A stretch of 64,000 bases of DNA, taken from NCBI GenBank assembly GCA_026129335.1, contig JAHCIH010000006.1, forward strand, positions 1 through 64,000, written 5' to 3'. Every line of letters starts with the position of its first letter. Position 1 is the first letter of the stretch. This DNA is from Anaerolineales bacterium (GTDB taxonomy: Bacteria; Chloroflexota; Anaerolineae; Anaerolineales; UBA11579). The notes under the pieces were generated by a model. The model was not told the origin of the DNA. It worked only from the letters and a program-made list of their open reading frames with translations, and ran no database searches. Both the position numbers and the translations under genes were made by a program. Shown here one piece after another: positions 52,222 to 60,123 of this stretch.

Positions 52222-52779
52222 ATGCAACCCTATTTGCTGGCCGAAATTCAGACGGAGATGCAGCGCGTGAACCGCCTGGTGGGCGAGTACTTCGCTGCCA
52301 TTCCCGTTGATGTCTTCTTCGCCGTGCAGCCCGGCGTCTGGTCGCCGGGAGAGAACCTGGCCCACCTGTGCAAGACGGTGCGACCAGTCACCTTGGTGCT
52401 GCGTGCGCCACGCCGCCTTCCGACCCTGATTTGGGGCGGGGCGGACAGCAGCCGGCGCTTCGCCGAGCTGGTGGCGGACTACAAGGCGGCGCTGGCTGCC
52501 GGCGGCGAGTCTCCCGCGCAGTTCGTCAATGAGCTGGAAGCGCCGGAGAACCCCGCGGCGGCTCGCGAGGAATGGCTGGGCCGCTGGAGCGGGGAGGCCG
52601 CCAAGCTGGAAGCCGCGCTGGCCGGCTGGAAAGATGAAGACCTGGACAAGGCCAATGTGCCGCACCCGCTGCTGGGCAAGCTGACCCTGCGCGAACTGCT
52701 CTTGTTCACCCTCTACCATAATTTGCACCATGTCAATGATGTGCGCGCCTTGCTGGGCCAACCCGCGCTGGAGGTTTGA
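52222..52779 (+). CDS. DinB-fold (YfiT/DinB_2) protein
   Basis: A 185-residue four-helix-bundle protein of the DinB superfamily, which includes bacillithiol/mycothiol S-transferases and related metal enzymes. Metal-ligand candidates are His in NLAHLCKT (about 48-55) and in YHNLHHVNDV near the end. Starts considered: ATG 52222 (MQPYLLAE) and ATG 52210. TATGAT at 52209-52214 lies just upstream of 52222, so the message may be nearly leaderless. It diverges from the inositol-phosphate synthase gene, and two DUF1801 genes follow. Confidence 0.75.
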   Translation: MQPYLLAEIQTEMQRVNRLVGEYFAAIPVDVFFAVQPGVWSPGENLAHLCKTVRPVTLVLRAPRRLPTLIWGGADSSRRFAELVADYKAALAAGGESPAQFVNELEAPENPAAAREEWLGRWSGEAAKLEAALAGWKDEDLDKANVPHPLLGKLTLRELLLFTLYHNLHHVNDVRALLGQPALEV

Positions 52780-52786
52780 CCCCGGG

Positions 52787-53131
52787 ATGAACGTCCGCAA
52801 AACCATCTCCGAAGAGTTGGAGGATCTCCTCTCTAGTTGCACGCCCGAGGTGCGCTACATGGCGTTGGCGCTGCGCGATCTGATCTTTGAGATAGAGCCG
52901 CGCGCCAAGGAGCAAATTGAAATTAAAGCTGGTGTGTTAGGTTACGGCATAGACGTAACTTACACTAACATCATCTGTGTGGTTGTTTTACACGCCGACC
53001 ACGTCAACTTGAGTTTCCCGCGCGGGGTGGACTCTCGGCAAGTGAAAATCCGCGAGCGATCCCAGGTTCACTCGGCTGAGATTGCCGCGCTTTTGAAAGA
53101 TGCGGTGGAGTTGACGCACCGACTCCGCTGA
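52787..53131 (+). CDS. DUF1801-like protein, shortened paralogue
   Basis: A 114-residue protein starting at ATG 52787, 7 bp after the DinB-fold gene. It closely resembles the downstream paralogue for the first 80 residues (KTISEELEDLLS, ALALRDLIFEIEPRAKEQI, IICVVVLHADHVNLSFPRGVD) but lacks the 17-residue conserved tail segment (LADPEGLLEGTGKYARH in its neighbour), where it has SRQ. The loss probably removes part of the ligand surface, so the protein may be degenerate. The tandem arrangement indicates a local duplication. Confidence 0.75.
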   Translation: MNVRKTISEELEDLLSSCTPEVRYMALALRDLIFEIEPRAKEQIEIKAGVLGYGIDVTYTNIICVVVLHADHVNLSFPRGVDSRQVKIRERSQVHSAEIAALLKDAVELTHRLR

Positions 53132-53146
53132 TAGCGCCAACAAAGG

Positions 53147-53167
53147 CAGCCCGCCCTGGAGGTCTAA
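53147..53167 (+). pseudogene. Remnant of the DinB-fold gene 3' end
   Basis: Codons CAG CCC GCC CTG GAG GTC TAA read Q-P-A-L-E-V-stop, the same as the last six residues and stop of the DinB-fold gene (52759-52779). It is a trace of the tandem duplication that gave the second DUF1801 gene. Confidence 0.6.
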
Positions 53168-53172
53168 TTCGC

Positions 53173-53571
53173 ATGAACATCCGCAAAACCATCTCCGAAG
53201 AGCTAGAGGACTTCCTCTCCAATTACACGCCGGAGGTGCGCAACCTGGCGCTGGCGTTGCGCGACCTGGTTTTCGAGATCGAACCGCGGGTCAAAGAGCA
53301 GATCGATTTCAAAGCCAGCCTGCTCGGCTATGGTTATCGTGAGACCTACAAGCACATCATCTGCGTCATCATCCTGTACAGCGAGTATGTCAACCTGGGC
53401 TTCCCGCGCGGCGTGGACCTGGCCGACCCGGAGGGCCTGCTGGAGGGAACGGGCAAATACGCTCGCCATGTGAAGATGCGTGAGCTGGCACAGATCGAGT
53501 CCGCAGAAGTGGCCGCGCTGCTGCAAGGCGCCGTGGAGATCACGCCATACCCCGGCGACGAGGGCGAATAA
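53173..53571 (+). CDS. DUF1801 protein, complete paralogue
   Basis: A 132-residue DUF1801 protein with the full family pattern, including FPRGVDLADPEGLLEGTG and KYARHVKM (about 77-102). Function of the family is unknown; it is a small YjbR/CyaY-like fold. It is the second of two tandem copies. The 41-bp gap before it keeps the remnant of the last codons of the DinB-fold gene (QPALEV and stop at 53147-53167), which shows the extent of the duplicated piece. A bidirectional terminator follows. Confidence 0.82.
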   Translation: MNIRKTISEELEDFLSNYTPEVRNLALALRDLVFEIEPRVKEQIDFKASLLGYGYRETYKHIICVIILYSEYVNLGFPRGVDLADPEGLLEGTGKYARHVKMRELAQIESAEVAALLQGAVEITPYPGDEGE

Positions 53572-53608
53572 AAAAAAGAGGCCAGCTACAAGCTGGCCTC
53601 TTTTTTTT
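53571..53608. terminator. Bidirectional intrinsic terminator
   Basis: AGAGGCCAGCT / AGCTGGCCTCT, loop ACA, flanked by seven As on the left and eight Ts on the right. It separates the convergent DUF1801 and NBR1-Ig lipoprotein genes. Confidence 0.92.
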
Positions 53609-53620
53609 GTGGCATTGTTT

Positions 53621-54223
53621 TTACGGTACTTTGATCACAACCGAGAGGTAACCGAAACCCTGACCGGAGGCGTTGGCGATGACCCACCAGCCGGTGTAAT
53701 CGCCCGCGGTCGCCGGGGCGGTGAGCGCAATGGAGACCTCGGTGGTGCCGCCCACCGGCACCGCGGCAGCCAGCGGCTGGCCGCTGGCGCCGCCCATCTG
53801 CTCGCCGCTGCTGTAGATCAGCGTATACGCCGTGCTCCACTCACAACTGCCGTCGTTGCGCACGCGCCAGGTCTTGGTGAATGGCGTGTTGGCGGTGATT
53901 TCCTCGCCGTCGGACACGGTCACATCGGCGACGAAACCCATCACATCACAACCGCTGCCCCCGCCCGTTCCGGCGCCACCGCCAAAAGAGATGGTGGCGG
54001 TGACCTCAGGGGTCGCCGTGGCATCCGGTGTGCTGGTGGGCGGCTCGGTGTTGGTGGGGCTGGGAGTGAGCAGGGCGATCTCGGTGTATTGGGCGTGGAC
54101 TGCGTTCACCGCGTCGCCCACTGCGTAGGTGACGGTGGCTTCCACGTCGGCCTGCGACAGGCCGCAGGCGCTGAGCAGCAGGGCGCTGAGGGATAATAGC
54201 GTGAGGAGCAAGGTTCGTTTCAT
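53621..54223 (-). CDS. Lipoprotein with NBR1-type Ig-like domain
   Basis: A 200-residue exported lipoprotein: lipobox LLSAC (Cys20), a helical part (about 22-52), a Pro/Thr-rich linker (about 53-78), and a beta-sandwich domain (about 92-200). TPFTKTWRVRNDGSCEWSTAYTLIY is the hallmark of the NBR1 Ig-like (next-to-BRCA1) domain, which is abundant in Chloroflexota secreted proteins. Two Cys (in SGCDVMG and GSCEW) may form a disulfide. Its role is probably surface protein-protein interaction. No neighbour gene shares its transcript. Confidence 0.88.
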   Translation of the reverse strand: MKRTLLLTLLSLSALLLSACGLSQADVEATVTYAVGDAVNAVHAQYTEIALLTPSPTNTEPPTSTPDATATPEVTATISFGGGAGTGGGSGCDVMGFVADVTVSDGEEITANTPFTKTWRVRNDGSCEWSTAYTLIYSSGEQMGGASGQPLAAAVPVGGTTEVSIALTAPATAGDYTGWWVIANASGQGFGYLSVVIKVP

Positions 54224-54334
54224 CGGGCCTCCTTGACGGTTGGGAACGGGCGCATTGTACCCACCTAAACCCGAATGGTGACTTCGTTAATTTGGCACTT
54301 AAGAAACTGATCGGCAGCCGGAGATGGGAAGCGA

Positions 54335-54363
54335 ACAGGGCGAGGCATTGCGCCTCGCCCTGT
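54335..54363. terminator. Hairpin downstream of the M32 peptidase gene
   Basis: ACAGGGCGAGGC (54335-54346) and GCCTCGCCCTGT (54352-54363) form a perfect 12-bp stem with loop ATTGC. No long T-run follows on the minus strand, so it is a less typical terminator. Confidence 0.55.
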
Positions 54364-54385
54364 ATTTAGAGGGATCTGGTTTGGG

Positions 54386-55891
54386 TTAAAGCTTGTACAG
54401 TTCCCCGTATTTGGTCTTGAGATAGCCGATATACGGTTCGATGCGCAGCGGCCCCCCGGTGATGCGCTCGATGAGCTCGTTGGGCGTGAACTTCGACCCG
54501 TGGCGGTAGAGGTTCTCTTTCAGCCAGCCGTGCAGCGCAACGAACTTACCCTGGCTGGTCTGCTGCGGGATATCGGGGTGGGCTTTGAGCGCCGCCTCAT
54601 AGAACAGCGCGCTGATGATGTTGCCCAGGGTATAGCCCTGGAAGGCGCCGCCGATGAGCCCGGCGTACCAGTGCACATCTTGCAGCACACCGTCCACGTC
54701 GCTGGGGGCGCGGATGCCCAGGTCGGCTTCGTAGCGGGCATGCCAGGCTTCGGGCAGGTCTTTGATTTCCAGCTTGCCCTCCAGCATCTCCAGCTCCAAC
54801 TCGAAGCGCAGCATCACGTGCAGGTTGTAAGTCACCTCGTCGGCGTCGGTGCGGATCAGCGAACGCGAGACCTTGTTGATGGCGCGGTAGAAATCATCCA
54901 GCGAGACTGCCGCGAGCTGCCCCGGGAACTGCTTTTGCAGGCTAGGGTAATAATGCTCCCAGAACCCGCGGCTGCGGCCGACGATGTTCTCCCAGGTGCG
55001 CGATTGGCTCTCGTGTATGCCGGAGGAAGTGCCCCCGGCCAGCGGAGTGCCCTCCAGCGCCGGGTCGATGCCCAGCTCGTAGAGCGCGTGGCCGACTTCG
55101 TGCAAGGTGCTGAACAGCGCGTCGGAAAGGTCGCCCTCCTGTACGCGGGTGGTGATACGCACATCGTCGATGGCGAAGCTGGTCATGAACGGGTGCGGGC
55201 TCTTGTCCTGGCGGCCGCGGTTGAAATCGAAGCCGTAGTCTTTGGCGATGGTCATGCCGAAGGCGAGCTGCTCATCTTCCGGATAGCCGGCGCGCAGCGG
55301 TGAGTCGTCCGCCGGATCCTGCTCGGTGATGGTCTTGACGATGGGCACCAGCTGCTCGCGCAGTTCGCCGAAGACACGGCGGATGTCGGAGGCTTTCATG
55401 CCCGGGTCGGGGCCGTCGATCAGCGGGTCGGCGATGTGCTCGTAGCCCGGGAAGAAGTCGGCGTACTCGCGGCTGAGGTCCAGAGTGGTCTTGAGCAGGT
55501 CGGCCACCGACTTGAAGTCGTTGGCCGGGCGGGCTTGCGCCCAGGCTTGGTAGCTGACCGTGCTGTGCGCGCTGTATTTGGCCACCCAGGCCGGCGGCAC
55601 TTTGACGGCTTTGGCGTAGTCCTTGCGCGTCTTGCGGATCAGCGCCGCATCGTCTGAGTCGTAGGGCAGGCTTTCGCCATAAGGCTGCAGCTCATCCAGC
55701 AGCTTGCCCACCGCCGGGTCGGTGAATTTTTGCTGGCTCAGCGTGGCCAGGGTGGCCAACTGGCGGCCGCGGCTGGCCGCGCTGCCCGGCGGCATGTAGG
55801 TGGCCTGGTCCCAGCCCAGCAGGGCGGCGGCGGAGTTGAGGTTGTAGACTTCTTGCAGGCGGGTCTTCAGTTCGGCGAGTTTGTTTTCCAT
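54386..55891 (-). CDS. Carboxypeptidase Taq (M32 metallopeptidase)
   Basis: A 501-residue cytosolic zinc carboxypeptidase that trims C-terminal residues from peptides. The zinc motif HEVGH (H264, E265, H268) is followed by GIHESQSR (H293, E294), the third-ligand and family motif. N-terminal helical cap LNSAAALLGWDQATYMPPGSA (about 18-38) is typical. The start is ATG 55891; a longer in-frame reading is shadow of the TetR gene. It lies 16 bp behind a TetR regulator, so the two form an operon. That pairing is unusual. Confidence 0.94.
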   Translation of the reverse strand: MENKLAELKTRLQEVYNLNSAAALLGWDQATYMPPGSAASRGRQLATLATLSQQKFTDPAVGKLLDELQPYGESLPYDSDDAALIRKTRKDYAKAVKVPPAWVAKYSAHSTVSYQAWAQARPANDFKSVADLLKTTLDLSREYADFFPGYEHIADPLIDGPDPGMKASDIRRVFGELREQLVPIVKTITEQDPADDSPLRAGYPEDEQLAFGMTIAKDYGFDFNRGRQDKSPHPFMTSFAIDDVRITTRVQEGDLSDALFSTLHEVGHALYELGIDPALEGTPLAGGTSSGIHESQSRTWENIVGRSRGFWEHYYPSLQKQFPGQLAAVSLDDFYRAINKVSRSLIRTDADEVTYNLHVMLRFELELEMLEGKLEIKDLPEAWHARYEADLGIRAPSDVDGVLQDVHWYAGLIGGAFQGYTLGNIISALFYEAALKAHPDIPQQTSQGKFVALHGWLKENLYRHGSKFTPNELIERITGGPLRIEPYIGYLKTKYGELYKL

Positions 55892-55907
55892 GAGTTCCTG
55901 GGTTCCT

Positions 55908-56588
55908 TTACGCAAAGTGGTGATGCAGGCGGAGGTGGTGATGGAAGAGGGCTGATGGTGTGCGCCCGGCCACGGCGCGGCGGGCATCGGCCTGGCTGGG
56001 CAGGTAGGCCTGGAGATTGGCGGTGAGCAGCGGCAACACCTGGCGCACCAGCTCATCCAGCGACTGGCGCTTGCCTTGCTGGCTCCACTGGAAGGCAGCG
56101 CCGTAGATCGCCCAGGCGGTGACCATGGCGGTTTGCTGGGCGCTGGCCGCCTGCCGTCGGCTGCCCCCGGCGCTCTCGAGCCGCTGGAGCAGCACGGTGT
56201 AGATCTCGTCCTTGATCTGTTTCTCGGCCAGGGCTTGCATCTGCCCGCGCGGTGGGGGGCAGTGCTTTTCGTTGCCTTCCACCATCTCGCAGACCACGCG
56301 CAGCAGTGTTTCGATCATCTCGGCCAGGCTGGAGTTGGCGCCCAATTCGGCGTGCAAACGGCTGCGCACCAGGTTGCGCATGGAGTATTCCAGCAAAGCG
56401 AACTTGTCCTGGAAGTGCGCGTAGAAAGTGGCCCGGTTCAGGGTGGCGCGTTCGGCGATTTCACTGACGGTGATGGCTTCGAAGCTCTTTTCGCCCATGA
56501 GCTCATTAAGCGCATCAATCAAGAGTTTGCGAGTGCGCGTAATGCGCGGGTCCTCTCGTTCGGAAAGCGGGGATTCTTTAATCAACAT
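55908..56588 (-). CDS. TetR-family regulator
   Basis: A 226-residue repressor. The N-terminal HTH (about 15-62) has ITVSEIAERATLNRATFYAHF, the usual TetR recognition helix. The C-terminal ligand-binding helices (about 75-200) include a Cys/Pro-rich stretch HCPPPRGQ. It ends with a His-rich tail (FHHHLRLHHHFA). It is divergent from two DoxX genes, whose promoter contains palindromes suited to TetR binding. It probably controls them and, through its own operon, the M32 peptidase. Confidence 0.9.
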   Translation of the reverse strand: MLIKESPLSEREDPRITRTRKLLIDALNELMGEKSFEAITVSEIAERATLNRATFYAHFQDKFALLEYSMRNLVRSRLHAELGANSSLAEMIETLLRVVCEMVEGNEKHCPPPRGQMQALAEKQIKDEIYTVLLQRLESAGGSRRQAASAQQTAMVTAWAIYGAAFQWSQQGKRQSLDELVRQVLPLLTANLQAYLPSQADARRAVAGRTPSALFHHHLRLHHHFA

Positions 56589-56633
56589 TTTCGGCCTTTT
56601 GTTGTTTAGCGCACAAATCTACTTAATTGTGGG

Positions 56634-56661
56634 TTGACGCATCTCGTGAGATAGCTATCAT
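56634..56661 (+). promoter_or_regulatory. DoxX promoter with overlapping palindromes
   Basis: TTGACG (56634-56639), 16-bp spacer, TATCAT (56656-56661). The spacer holds ATCTC-GT-GAGAT (56641-56652), and GATAGCTATC (56650-56659) overlaps the -10. CACAA...TTGTG (56612-56631) lies upstream. One or more of these may be the operator for the divergently encoded TetR protein. Confidence 0.6.
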
Positions 56662-56702
56662 CTGTAGGATACACTACATCTGTTGTTTAGACAAGGACTG
56701 TT

Positions 56703-57080
56703 ATGAATATTGCTTTGTGGATCGTTCAGGTGCTTTTGGGGATTGTTTTTGCCGGAGCCGGTTACGGCAAGGTCTTTCGTCAGGAGCAGGCCGCAGCCCA
56801 GAGTCCCATGATGGCCTGGGTGGGTGACGTGCCAAAGCAACTACTCACTTTCATCGGCTTGTCTGAAATGGCAGGGGCTTTGGGCTTGATCGTACCCGCG
56901 CTCAGTGGCGTGCTGCCCTGGCTGACGCCCCTGGCGGCGGCTTTGCTGGCTCTGGTCATGATCCTGGCGTTCGGCTTTCATCTCGTACGCAAGGAATATC
57001 AAAACCTGGTCGCTAATCTGTTCCTGTTTTTATTGGCCGCTTTCGTAGCTTGGGGGCGCTGGGGGCTTTTTGGCGGCTGA
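56703..57080 (+). CDS. DoxX-family membrane protein 1
   Basis: A 125-residue protein with four transmembrane helices: ALWIVQVLLGIVFAGAGYGKV (about 4-24), TFIGLSEMAGALGLIVPAL, LTPLAAALLALVMILAFGFHL and NLFLFLLAAFVAWGRWGLF. The GYGKV and LSEMAGALGLI motifs identify the DoxX family, associated with thiosulfate:quinone or redox functions and with stress. Function in this organism is unknown. It diverges from the TetR gene and precedes a second DoxX gene by 63 bp. Confidence 0.88.
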   Translation: MNIALWIVQVLLGIVFAGAGYGKVFRQEQAAAQSPMMAWVGDVPKQLLTFIGLSEMAGALGLIVPALSGVLPWLTPLAAALLALVMILAFGFHLVRKEYQNLVANLFLFLLAAFVAWGRWGLFGG

Positions 57081-57143
57081 TCCAATGTAAGTGGATGGCG
57101 ATTGCCATTGCTAAAAATCTTTCTTTTTTTCCAAGGAGCAAAC

Positions 57144-57548
57144 ATGTTCGATTTCTTAACACCATATGCTGATTGGGGGCTTTTGATTCTGCGGCTGGGC
57201 GTGGCCTGGGTGTTCCTGGCGCACGGCCTGCCGAAGATCAAGGATGTGGGTAAGTTTGCCGGTTTCCTGCAGCAGCTCAAGGTGCCGGCGGCCAGCCTGA
57301 TGGGCTGGGTGGTTTCTTTGTGGGAAACCCTCGGAGCCGTTCTGTTGGCTTTGGGTATCTTTACTCCTCTAGTGGCCCTTGGTTTTGTTGCCGTCATGCT
57401 GGTGGCGATCCGCGGTGTCAAGATCGGCATGGCAAAAGCGGACTTCGTCGGTGGGTGGGAGTTGGAATTCAGCCTGCTGGTGGCTGCCCTGGCGCTGGTC
57501 TTCACCGGGGCCGGCGCGCTCTCGCTGGACGCCTTCCTGGGCTTGTAG
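57144..57548 (+). CDS. DoxX-family membrane protein 2
   Basis: A 134-residue DoxX/DoxD-like protein with four helices. GLLILRLGVAWVFLAHGLPKI (about 12-32) and MGWVVSLWETLGAVLLALGIF (about 53-73) are the family signatures. ATG 57144 has AAGGAG 6-11 bases upstream. It is not a duplicate of the first DoxX protein, since they share only the family motifs. Both may form one membrane complex under TetR control. Confidence 0.88.
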   Translation: MFDFLTPYADWGLLILRLGVAWVFLAHGLPKIKDVGKFAGFLQQLKVPAASLMGWVVSLWETLGAVLLALGIFTPLVALGFVAVMLVAIRGVKIGMAKADFVGGWELEFSLLVAALALVFTGAGALSLDAFLGL

Positions 57549-57562
57549 CCCGAAGCTGCTAA

Positions 57563-57601
57563 CAACAAAAGCGCGGCCCGCAAGGCCGCGCTTTTGTTTG
57601 T
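57563..57601. terminator. Bidirectional intrinsic terminator
   Basis: AAAAGCGCGGCC / GGCCGCGCTTTT, loop CGCAA, embedded in AACAACAAAA and TTTTGTTTGTTG. It separates the convergent DoxX and membrane-protein genes. Confidence 0.92.
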
Positions 57602-57616
57602 TGTGGCGGTTCGGGT

Positions 57617-58060
57617 TTAGCGGGTAAACCAACCAACCACGTTGCGGGCGACGATGCCGATGACCGCGAAGCCCAGGAAGAAGCTCAACGCGTTGGCCAT
57701 GCCGGCGAGGTAGTTGCCCAGTTGGGGCACGCTGCCCAGCGCGCTGCTGGAGAACGCCAGGCCGACGGCCAGTAGGATGAACGAGTTCTCTTCCGACTTG
57801 GTGATGAAGAGCACGCCGCCCACCAGGCCGAGCAGCATCAGCAGGTAGACCACCCACTGGGTCACCTCGGAGTTGAGCACGCCAGGCGGGATGATACCCA
57901 AGAGGATGGCCAGGCCAACGCCCACCAAAAAGCTCCACTTGCCCACTGCGGCGATATCAATGCTTTGTTCGCTCTTTTTGGCCGTCTTGCGCGGGGTGGT
58001 CGCCCTTTTGGTGGCGGCTTTGGCGGACGGTTTTCTGCTGCTTGTCTTCTGAATGGTCAT
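57617..58060 (-). CDS. Small membrane protein with basic N-terminal tail
   Basis: A 147-residue protein: a Lys/Arg/Ala/Thr-rich cytosolic tail (1-45, e.g. KAATKRATTPRKTAKKSE) followed by four hydrophobic helices. The tail resembles nucleic-acid- or membrane-binding basic tails. No family is recognised. The start is ATG 58060 with AAGGAG upstream. It is a single gene, downstream of the NERD-like gene by 78 bp and ending at a terminator. Confidence 0.7.
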   Translation of the reverse strand: MTIQKTSSRKPSAKAATKRATTPRKTAKKSEQSIDIAAVGKWSFLVGVGLAILLGIIPPGVLNSEVTQWVVYLLMLLGLVGGVLFITKSEENSFILLAVGLAFSSSALGSVPQLGNYLAGMANALSFFLGFAVIGIVARNVVGWFTR

Positions 58061-58138
58061 GATGACTCCTTTGTCGTCCGAGGCGTTCGGCCTCGGCGTA
58101 TGGACCACTATACTCCAGCTTGAGAGGCTGCGCTGGGA

Positions 58139-58828
58139 TTAGGCGGCAGGGTAATGTTCGGTGAGCAGGGCGTTCAGCTTTTCGCGCTGCGCGGCATCCA
58201 AACGGGATTGACTGTCGCCTTTTTGCAGGGCCTGCTTGAGCTTTTTGATCGACGCAGTGGGGATGGGCGCAGCGGAAACCCCCTCGACCTCGGCGCTCTC
58301 GTCCATGAAGACCAGCGCGGCCTGGATGCGCAGTTGCGCATCGGGCCAGTGCTTTTGCAGGAAACGATCGATGGCTTCGGCTTCCAGGGAGGCCTCGACC
58401 ACCGGGCGGCCAACGGGCTCCTGGCCGAAGCGGGCCAGCAAGCCGGGGGGCTTCACCGCCCAGCGCTTGCGGCGGACATCGTAGCGCACCTGCCCGCGGG
58501 TGTGGCGCGGCATCAGTATCCAGGCGCCAGTCGGCCCAACCAGCAGGTGGGCGACCGGCGAGCGGTGGTGGTACAGGCTGTAGTTGTTGTCCAGCGAGCT
58601 GAGCGCCTTGGTCAGCGCCAAGTCGGCGCGGCGGCTCCAGCGGCTGAACCAGGAACCCACTTGGACGAGCACGATACCCAGTATCAGGAAAAGCAGGTAG
58701 AGGCCGAACTGGCCCTCGCCGAAGAGTACGTACACCGAGCCCACCAGCGTGAACATCCCCAGCAAGCTGGCGATGAACGAAAGGCGAATATTGCGCTTGT
58801 ACAGCTTTTCGTTGGCGTGGACGCGCAT
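58139..58828 (-). CDS. NERD-like membrane-anchored protein
   Basis: A 229-residue protein with two N-terminal membrane helices (about 14-60) and a cytosolic part. The part beginning RADLALTKALSSLDNNYSLY, followed by HLLVGPTGAWILMP (about 93-106) and QVRYDVRRKRWAVK, resembles the NERD (nuclease-related) domain, where a variable loop follows a conserved strand. The usual NERD Asp/Lys residues are not clear, so activity is doubtful. It lies 3 bp after plsX and is co-transcribed with it. Confidence 0.65.
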   Translation of the reverse strand: MRVHANEKLYKRNIRLSFIASLLGMFTLVGSVYVLFGEGQFGLYLLFLILGIVLVQVGSWFSRWSRRADLALTKALSSLDNNYSLYHHRSPVAHLLVGPTGAWILMPRHTRGQVRYDVRRKRWAVKPPGLLARFGQEPVGRPVVEASLEAEAIDRFLQKHWPDAQLRIQAALVFMDESAEVEGVSAAPIPTASIKKLKQALQKGDSQSRLDAAQREKLNALLTEHYPAA

Positions 58829-58831
58829 GGG

Positions 58832-59842
58832 CTATCCGGTGGCGGGGGACTTGATTTGACTGAGGCCCTGTTCGATGCGCGTGCGCAGCGAAGCGAGCAA
58901 GCCTACATCCACCGAGCGCTGGGCCAGTTTGACCGCGCTGATGATCGCGCGGGCATCTGAGCGGCCGTGGCCGATGAAGACCAGCCCGTTCACGCCCAAC
59001 AGCGTGGCCGCGCCGACTTCAGCCGGGTCCAGGTCTTTGCGCAGGCTGCGGAAAGCAGGCCGCGAGAGCAGGCCGCCCAGCTTGGTCAGCGGCGAAGCCA
59101 TCAGTTCCTCGCGCAGGCGGTCGGTGATCAGCTTGGCCACCGCTTCGGCGGTCTTCATCAGCACGTTGCCGGTGAAGCCGTCGGTCACGGCCACGTCGGC
59201 ATGGCCGCCGAAGAGCTCCTTGCTCTCCATGTTGCCCACAAAGTTCAGCCCACTGGCGGCCAGCAGCGGGTACGCCGCCTTGACCAGGTCGCTGCCTTTG
59301 CCTTCTTCCTCGCCGTTGGAGATCAGCCCAACGCGCGGGGTGCCCACGCCGAGGATCTGCTCGGCGTACACCGCGCCCATCAGGCCGAACTGGAGCAGGT
59401 ACTCGGGTTTGCACTCGGCGTTGGCGCCGATGTCCAGCGCCACGCACTTGCCACCCCTGACCGGGTACATCACCGTGAGGGCGGGACGCAGCACGCCCTG
59501 CAGGCGGCCCAGCCGGGCCAGGGCGATGGCCAGCGCGCCGGCGGTGTTGCCAGCGGTGACGAACGCGCCGGCTTCGCCGCTCTTCACCAGGTCCAGGCCG
59601 ATGCCCATGGAGTTCTGTGAACGCCGCAGGGCGCCTGGCCCGATGTGGTCGCTCATTTCGAAGACGTCCGGCGCATTGACCACTTCCACCTTGGGCGCGC
59701 GTGAGCCCAGCATGTCTTTGAGGCGGGCGGCATCGCCGACCAGGATGAGGTTCTCGCCCATGCTGCCGGCCAGTTCTATGGCGGCTTCAACTTCGGGGCC
59801 GGGATGGTTGTCGCTGCCCATCGCGTCCAGCACTATGCGCAT
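58832..59842 (-). CDS. plsX: Phosphate acyltransferase PlsX
   Basis: A 336-residue enzyme that converts acyl-ACP to acyl-phosphate for phospholipid synthesis. Motifs are IVLDAMGSDNHPGPEV (about 3-18), VTAGNTAGALAIALA (about 95-109), ALDIGANAECKPEYLLQFG (about 134-152) and SNGEEEGKGSDLVK. GGAGG precedes ATG 59842. It is normally paired with fabH/plsY or rpmF; here it precedes a NERD-like gene instead. Length is normal. Confidence 0.96.
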   Translation of the reverse strand: MRIVLDAMGSDNHPGPEVEAAIELAGSMGENLILVGDAARLKDMLGSRAPKVEVVNAPDVFEMSDHIGPGALRRSQNSMGIGLDLVKSGEAGAFVTAGNTAGALAIALARLGRLQGVLRPALTVMYPVRGGKCVALDIGANAECKPEYLLQFGLMGAVYAEQILGVGTPRVGLISNGEEEGKGSDLVKAAYPLLAASGLNFVGNMESKELFGGHADVAVTDGFTGNVLMKTAEAVAKLITDRLREELMASPLTKLGGLLSRPAFRSLRKDLDPAEVGAATLLGVNGLVFIGHGRSDARAIISAVKLAQRSVDVGLLASLRTRIEQGLSQIKSPATG

Positions 59843-59887
59843 CTATCCTCCGAATGGGGCCAGCGGGCCGCGAAATGGCGCCGCTGC

Positions 59888-59915
59888 TTGACACTAAGAA
59901 TGCGGGCATTATAAT
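59888..59915 (+). promoter_or_regulatory. Consensus promoter of tRNA-Leu
   Basis: TTGACA (59888-59893), 16-bp spacer, TATAAT (59910-59915). Both hexamers match the sigma-70 consensus exactly. Transcription would begin near 59922, four bases before the tRNA. Confidence 0.85.
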
Positions 59916-59925
59916 GCTTCTGTTC

Positions 59926-60010
59926 GCGCTGGTGCTGGAACTGGTAGACAGGCATGGTTGAGGGCCATGTGCCGCAAGGCGTGTGGGTTCGATTCCCACC
60001 CAGCGCACCA
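59926..60010 (+). tRNA. tRNA-Leu (anticodon GAG)
   Basis: An 85-nt class II tRNA. Acceptor stem GCGCTGG (59926-59932) pairs with CCAGCGC (60000-60006). The anticodon stem CATGG/CCATG surrounds the loop TTGAGGG, so the anticodon is GAG (59960-59962), reading CUC/CUU. The long variable arm (about 59970-59984) marks it as Leu, and GTGGG-TTCGATT-CCCAC forms the T arm. CCA (60008-60010) is encoded. A strong terminator follows. Confidence 0.96.
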
Positions 60011-60026
60011 AAACCGATAACCAACC

Positions 60027-60065
60027 TAAAATCAAAAGCGGCTCACAGAGCCGCTTTTGATTTTA
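60027..60065. terminator. Strong terminator after tRNA-Leu
   Basis: An 18-bp perfect stem (TAAAATCAAAAGCGGCTC against its reverse complement, loop ACA) with T-rich right end. It ends the tRNA transcript and probably blocks leftward transcription too. Confidence 0.92.
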
Positions 60066-60123
60066 AACCCTCATGCAGGCTGCCGCTTTGCAGCCTGCAG
60101 CGCTTTAAGCCTATAATCATCGC

